Below are positions 49,528 through 52,311 of a stretch of 52,311 nucleotides of DNA, piece by piece (position 1 is the first letter of the stretch; the number at the start of each line of letters is the position of its first letter). The stretch comes from JAFDVJ01 sp964487505. Lineage in GTDB: Bacteria; Acidobacteriota; Blastocatellia; Pyrinomonadales; Pyrinomonadaceae. The stretch is from the NCBI GenBank assembly GCA_964487505.1, contig CAZARD010000017.1, positions 1 to 52,311 of the forward strand, read 5' to 3'. A program made the translations under genes and the position numbers. The notes beneath the pieces were generated by a model, which searched no databases, was not told the origin of the DNA, and saw nothing but the letters and a program-made list of their open reading frames with translations.

Positions 49528-49944
49528 ATGAAAAAGAACGTTTTGGCACGACACGGCGAACGCGGCGGCGCGGGCGTCAAACTGCTGCTGGTGCTGTCGG
49601 CGCTGGCGCTTGCCGGCAACGCGTTGATCAATTACGTGCCGGTTGCGTACAACGGAGAGAATTTCAAGCAGGAGATGCAGACGGCCGTAGTACAGGGCAT
49701 GGTGGTCCCGCCAAGTATCGGTTCGCCGATCGACGTCACGAAGAAGAGGCTGAAAGCCGTCGCGATCCGTAATCAATTGCCGAACGACACGTTCATCGAC
49801 GTGCGTGTCCAAAACAGCATACTTTCGGCGCGGGTCGCCTACAGCCAGCGTGTTTCGATCTTGCCTTTCGGAATCTACGATTACGTCTATACGTTCGACC
49901 ACACCGCGACGCCGACGGGATTCTTCACGAAGGAGACCGACTGA
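49528..49944 (+). CDS. small single-TM protein, function unknown
   Basis: A 138-aa protein with a basic N-terminus (MKKNVLARHGERGGAG), a TM helix at about 17-36 (VKLLLVLSALALAGNALINY) and a beta-rich extracytoplasmic part that ends TFDHTATPTGFFTKETD. The layout is reminiscent of DUF4845-like proteins, but I do not recognise it with confidence. It starts 14 bp after aroB and probably shares its transcript. Its stop is directly adjacent to the stop of the convergent radical SAM gene. Confidence 0.65.
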   Translation: MKKNVLARHGERGGAGVKLLLVLSALALAGNALINYVPVAYNGENFKQEMQTAVVQGMVVPPSIGSPIDVTKKRLKAVAIRNQLPNDTFIDVRVQNSILSARVAYSQRVSILPFGIYDYVYTFDHTATPTGFFTKETD

Positions 49945-51831
49945 TCAGGCGCCGGCCGCAAGCATTTCCCTCACTTTCAACGGCTGGATGCTGACAAGCC
50001 TCTCCGGAGCGTCGGCAAGCCAAGTCGACGGGCATACCCCGCAAGTGGTGCATTTTTCAACCGCAGGACAGGGCTTTGACGAAAGGCTCGCCTGCGATTT
50101 TTCGTGCTCTTCCTTCAGGAAATCGAACGACAAGCCCGAGTCGACGATCGACCACGGCAGAAACTCTTCATACGAGCGGTCGCGCGAGATGTGAAATGCG
50201 TCATCGAAACGCAGATCGCGGACCGCGTCGCGGATGGATAGATTCTTGACCGCGGCGTTTTCGATGACCCGCGCTACCGTCCTGTCGCCCGATGAGAACA
50301 AAGCCTGCTCGTGAGCGATCCGCGCCGACATGAACCTGACCTCGACGTTCGGTATCCGCGCGAGGCCTTTGCATACATACTTCAAGCGGCGTTTCAACTC
50401 CTTTTCGTCGCACATCGCGTCCCATTGCAGGGGCGTGTTCGGCTTCGGCACGAAACCATTGAGGCTCGGGATGATCTTGCCGGCGCGGCCGAAGCGTTTG
50501 CCCGCCTCGAGCATCCGGTCCTTGATGCGCTCGACGAGGACGAACATCTCGTCGAGGTCCTCGTCGGTCTCGGTCGGCAGTCCGACCATCAGATAGAGTT
50601 TGATCGTCAGCATTCCGCGATCGAAGACCGATCCGCAGATGTCCACGATCTCGTCGTTGGTCAGATTCTTGTTGATAACGCGGCGCAAACGGTCCGAGCC
50701 GGTTTCGGGAGCGACCGCGATCTGCTGGTCATTCGATTCGACGAGAGCGTCGAGGAGCTCGTCCGAGATCTGATCAAGCCGCAGTGACGAAACCGAGATC
50801 CGGTAATCCATCGCGCGCAATTCGCGCAAGATCGTCGAGATCTCCGGATGGTCGCAGACGGCCGTCGAGACGAGCCCGATCTTGTCGGTCTTGGAACGCC
50901 ACTCAGCGGCCTTCGCGAGGATGTCCTTCGCCGGAACGACGCGCGGCGGGTAGTAGTTGTAACCCGCCCAGCAGAATCTGCAGCCCTGAGAACATCCGCG
51001 CGAGATCTCGACCAGAAGCCGGTCGCCCATCTCGGCCTCGGGCGCCCAAACCGACGTCGAAGGGCAGAAAACGTCCTGGTTCAGAAGAAACTCGTGGAGC
51101 TCGTTTTCTCCGCGCTTCATCGCCCGCCGAAGAGTGCCTTCCTTTGGATTTACGGCCGCCAATGCGCGCCCGACGCGGCGCGGAACCCCGACTTCTTTGG
51201 GTATGTAGTCGAATACTGTTCCATCGTCGTTGTAGATGACATCGTAAAGCGATGGAACGTAGAAACCGCGGCCGATCCGCGCCAGCGCGAGAAGAATGTC
51301 TTCCTTAAACTCGTTCTCGAAGATTGCATCGACGAGTTGGTGGGCCAGGATCTCGCCCTCGCCGACGGCGATGACGTCCGTGAAATCGGCGATCGGCTCA
51401 GGGTTCAGGAACGACGCCGCGCCGCCCATCACGACGAGCGGATGAAAATGGTTCCGATCTTTCGCCCACACCGGTATCTTGGCGAGTTTCAGCATCTTCG
51501 CCATATTCAGATAGTCGGTTTCGAACGAGATCGAGAACGCGACGACATCGAAATCCCGGATCGGCGTTTGCGTTTCGAGGCTCAGAAGCGGAGTTCCGCT
51601 CTTTTCGTATTCCCTCAGATCGACATCATCAGGCAGAAAGACACGCTCGCAGGCAACGTCAGGTATGCGGTTGAAGAGCTCGTACATCGTGTGAAGGCCG
51701 AGATTTGCCATCCCGATCGAGTGCGTGTTCGGATAGCAGAGGGCTACGCGCAATTGCGCTCCGTGCTTGACGGTGTAGCCGTCCTCACGCTCGAGGATCT
51801 TCTGATAACTCTGGACGATGCGTTTGCTCAT
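49945..51831 (-). CDS. B12-binding-type radical SAM protein (TIGR03960-like)
   Basis: A 628-aa radical SAM protein. Residues about 20-180 look like a B12-binding-type Rossmann domain (RVALCYPNTHSIGMANLGLHTMYELF, DVVAFSISFETDYLNM, GEGEILAHQLVDAI). The 4Fe-4S motif is C280-x3-C284-x2-C287 (CSQGCRFC) and further conserved elements follow (APETGSDRLRRVINK, LPTETDEDLDEM). The last about 60 residues carry a cysteine-rich CPAVEKCTTCGVCP. This fits the bacterial TIGR03960 family, often fused or adjacent to a DUF2344 protein; none is visible here. Role unknown. The ATG at 51831 begins the conserved region. Confidence 0.88.
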   Translation of the reverse strand: MSKRIVQSYQKILEREDGYTVKHGAQLRVALCYPNTHSIGMANLGLHTMYELFNRIPDVACERVFLPDDVDLREYEKSGTPLLSLETQTPIRDFDVVAFSISFETDYLNMAKMLKLAKIPVWAKDRNHFHPLVVMGGAASFLNPEPIADFTDVIAVGEGEILAHQLVDAIFENEFKEDILLALARIGRGFYVPSLYDVIYNDDGTVFDYIPKEVGVPRRVGRALAAVNPKEGTLRRAMKRGENELHEFLLNQDVFCPSTSVWAPEAEMGDRLLVEISRGCSQGCRFCWAGYNYYPPRVVPAKDILAKAAEWRSKTDKIGLVSTAVCDHPEISTILRELRAMDYRISVSSLRLDQISDELLDALVESNDQQIAVAPETGSDRLRRVINKNLTNDEIVDICGSVFDRGMLTIKLYLMVGLPTETDEDLDEMFVLVERIKDRMLEAGKRFGRAGKIIPSLNGFVPKPNTPLQWDAMCDEKELKRRLKYVCKGLARIPNVEVRFMSARIAHEQALFSSGDRTVARVIENAAVKNLSIRDAVRDLRFDDAFHISRDRSYEEFLPWSIVDSGLSFDFLKEEHEKSQASLSSKPCPAVEKCTTCGVCPSTWLADAPERLVSIQPLKVREMLAAGA

Positions 51832-51923
51832 AGACCGAACCGAAAGTTTACCAAAAAGTAAGGATTTAACGCAATCGCATTGTTGGCTCTATAAGCAACA
51901 CCGACGAGCGCACGATATTCGCC

Positions 51924-51965
51924 AATCCGAAATTCAAAATCCAAAATCGAAAATCCAAAAACAAA
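51924..51965 (+). repeat. heptamer array, AATCCAA-like units
   Basis: Six 7-bp units in phase (AATCCGA, AATTCAA, AATCCAA, AATCGAA, AATCCAA, AAACAAA) on the left of the Rhs remnant. Confidence 0.85.
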
Positions 51966-51977
51966 AATTGAGTCGCC

Positions 51978-52130
51978 TACCAACGCGACGAAGAAACCGG
52001 GCTGGGTCTCGCCGAACCCAGAGTGTACGAAAACCGCCACGGCCGGTTCACCGCCGTCGATCTGCTGCTCGCGAACGGCGAAGTCGGTCCGCAAGCGGTC
52101 AACCAGTCGCGGAGCGACGCCAGACCCTAG
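51978..52130 (+). pseudogene. remnant of an Rhs-repeat-associated core domain
   Basis: A 50-codon open stretch ending at TAG 52128-52130, with an in-frame TGA 9 bp upstream (51969-51971) and no start. Translation contains YQRDEETGLGLAEPRVYEN followed by RHGRFTAVD. This resembles the core of acidobacterial Rhs proteins (pattern ETGLDFAxARYYxxxxGRFxxVD), with substitutions such as Pro for Ala in the ARYY box. It is too short and stop-bounded to be functional. It suggests a former Rhs or polymorphic-toxin locus here. Confidence 0.6.
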
Positions 52131-52189
52131 CCGTGGTGCGTAAGCCCACGGAAACGGGCGTAATAATGATCCCGAGTCGCGCGAGCGAC
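52106..52189. repeat. REP-like cluster of three palindromes
   Basis: GTCGC-GGA-GCGAC (52106-52118), CCGTGG with CCACGG around a 9-base loop (52131-52151), and GTCGC-GCGA-GCGAC (52176-52189). The outer two share the same stem and flank the central hairpin. Similar GTCGC..GCGAC and CCGTGG..CCACGG text occurs as dispersed repeats in Planctomycetota and Acidobacteriota genomes, to my knowledge. It overlaps the end of the Rhs remnant. Confidence 0.65.
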
Positions 52190-52198
52190 GGCACAGAC

Positions 52199-52233
52199 CA
52201 TTTGGGAATCGGGATTTGGGATTGCGGATTTCG
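52199..52233 (-). repeat. heptamer array, GATTTGG-like units (inverted)
   Basis: Five 7-bp units (CATTTGG, GAATCGG, GATTTGG, GATTGCG, GATTTCG), reverse-oriented relative to the array at 51924-51965. Confidence 0.8.
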
Positions 52234-52311
52234 CCGAATTGCGTGAGTTACGAGTCCACGCGCGTTACGCGCGATCCGAGTAGCGGCGCAAAAACTGGCG
52301 ATGAAACGCGG

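Larger units (their letters stand above)
51832..52311. other. non-coding window end, 480 bp, with repeats and an Rhs fragment
   Basis: No intact gene. It contains a heptamer array (51924-51965), an Rhs core remnant (51978-52130), a REP-like palindrome cluster (52106-52189) and an inverted heptamer array (52199-52233). The last about 75 bases show nothing I can name. Confidence 0.85.

Noticed and set aside
51924..52233. CRISPR-like array
   Set aside because: Units are 7 bp without spacers, and there is no cas gene. The arrays are tandem heptamers.

Overview
The window looks like a chromosomal stretch of a free-living, Gram-negative bacterium of the phylum Acidobacteriota, most likely class Blastocatellia (Pyrinomonadales-like). 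This is inference: there is no rRNA gene. It rests on the moderately GC-rich coding style, heptose/LPS genes, type IV pilus genes, small proteins of acidobacterial type (for example the CPRC/CPRC zinc protein at 26860-27063) and an Rhs core fragment of the kind seen in these genomes. The sequence is a scaffold with five 100-N placeholders. Two of them are flanked by identical 55-bp contig ends, so the genes they appear to break (29677-32081 and 38288-38862) are probably intact. The other gaps fall in a penicillin-binding protein, a membrane-anchored protein of unknown function, and an intergenic heptamer-repeat array.

Layout. 1-4361: an NtrC-type response regulator (cut by the window edge) with its PilS-like kinase, a sugar-phosphate cupin and a CHASE3 histidine kinase. 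4334-6755: an LPS-sugar operon (epimerase, heptosyltransferase, heptose-bisphosphate phosphatase). 6944-14951: potassium channel, class A PBP, a small membrane protein, cysteine desulfurase, and a radical SAM/glycosyltransferase pair. 14948-17114: pilin followed by an unrecognised membrane-anchored protein. 17415-20098: SDR reductase, bacterioferritin-like protein, DUF2911 and SRPBCC proteins. 20310-26863: pilT, rpsA, HU/IHF, HIT protein, a LexA-like regulator without the usual cleavage site, and NAD-malic enzyme. 27456-32081: iorA-iorB-ADP-forming acyl-CoA synthetase operon. 32201-38862: secreted M36 metalloprotease, TgpA-like transglutaminase, RimO and a small membrane protein. 38926-43630: M50B-like membrane protein, then a four-gene coupled operon (M24 peptidase, moeA, methyltransferase, moaC). 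43743-51831: acyl-CoA dehydrogenase, lytic-transglycosylase-like protein, glmM, a candidate structured RNA, aroB, a small membrane protein and a B12-binding-type radical SAM protein. 51832-52311: no intact gene; heptamer arrays, an Rhs remnant and a REP-like palindrome cluster.

How it fits together. The iorAB-acd operon could oxidise aryl-pyruvates to aryl-acetyl-CoA and harvest ATP by ADP-forming thioester cleavage. With a secreted M36 protease, an exported M24 peptidase and an acyl-CoA dehydrogenase, this suggests use of peptides and amino acids. Envelope functions recur: PBP, GlmM, heptose transfer, lytic-transglycosylase-like and TgpA-like proteins. Type IV pilus functions (PilS/PilR-like pair, pilin, PilT) are scattered over about 20 kb.

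The most interesting signals are: a promoter-to-terminator structured RNA at 48152-48311 that I cannot assign to a known family; inverted-repeat operators placed in or near the pilT, rpsA, pilin and iorA promoters; 7-bp-periodic intergenic arrays; the LexA-like protein that keeps its Ser/Lys dyad but not the scissile site; IorA without its ferredoxin domain; and an epimerase whose catalytic Tyr is replaced by Leu.
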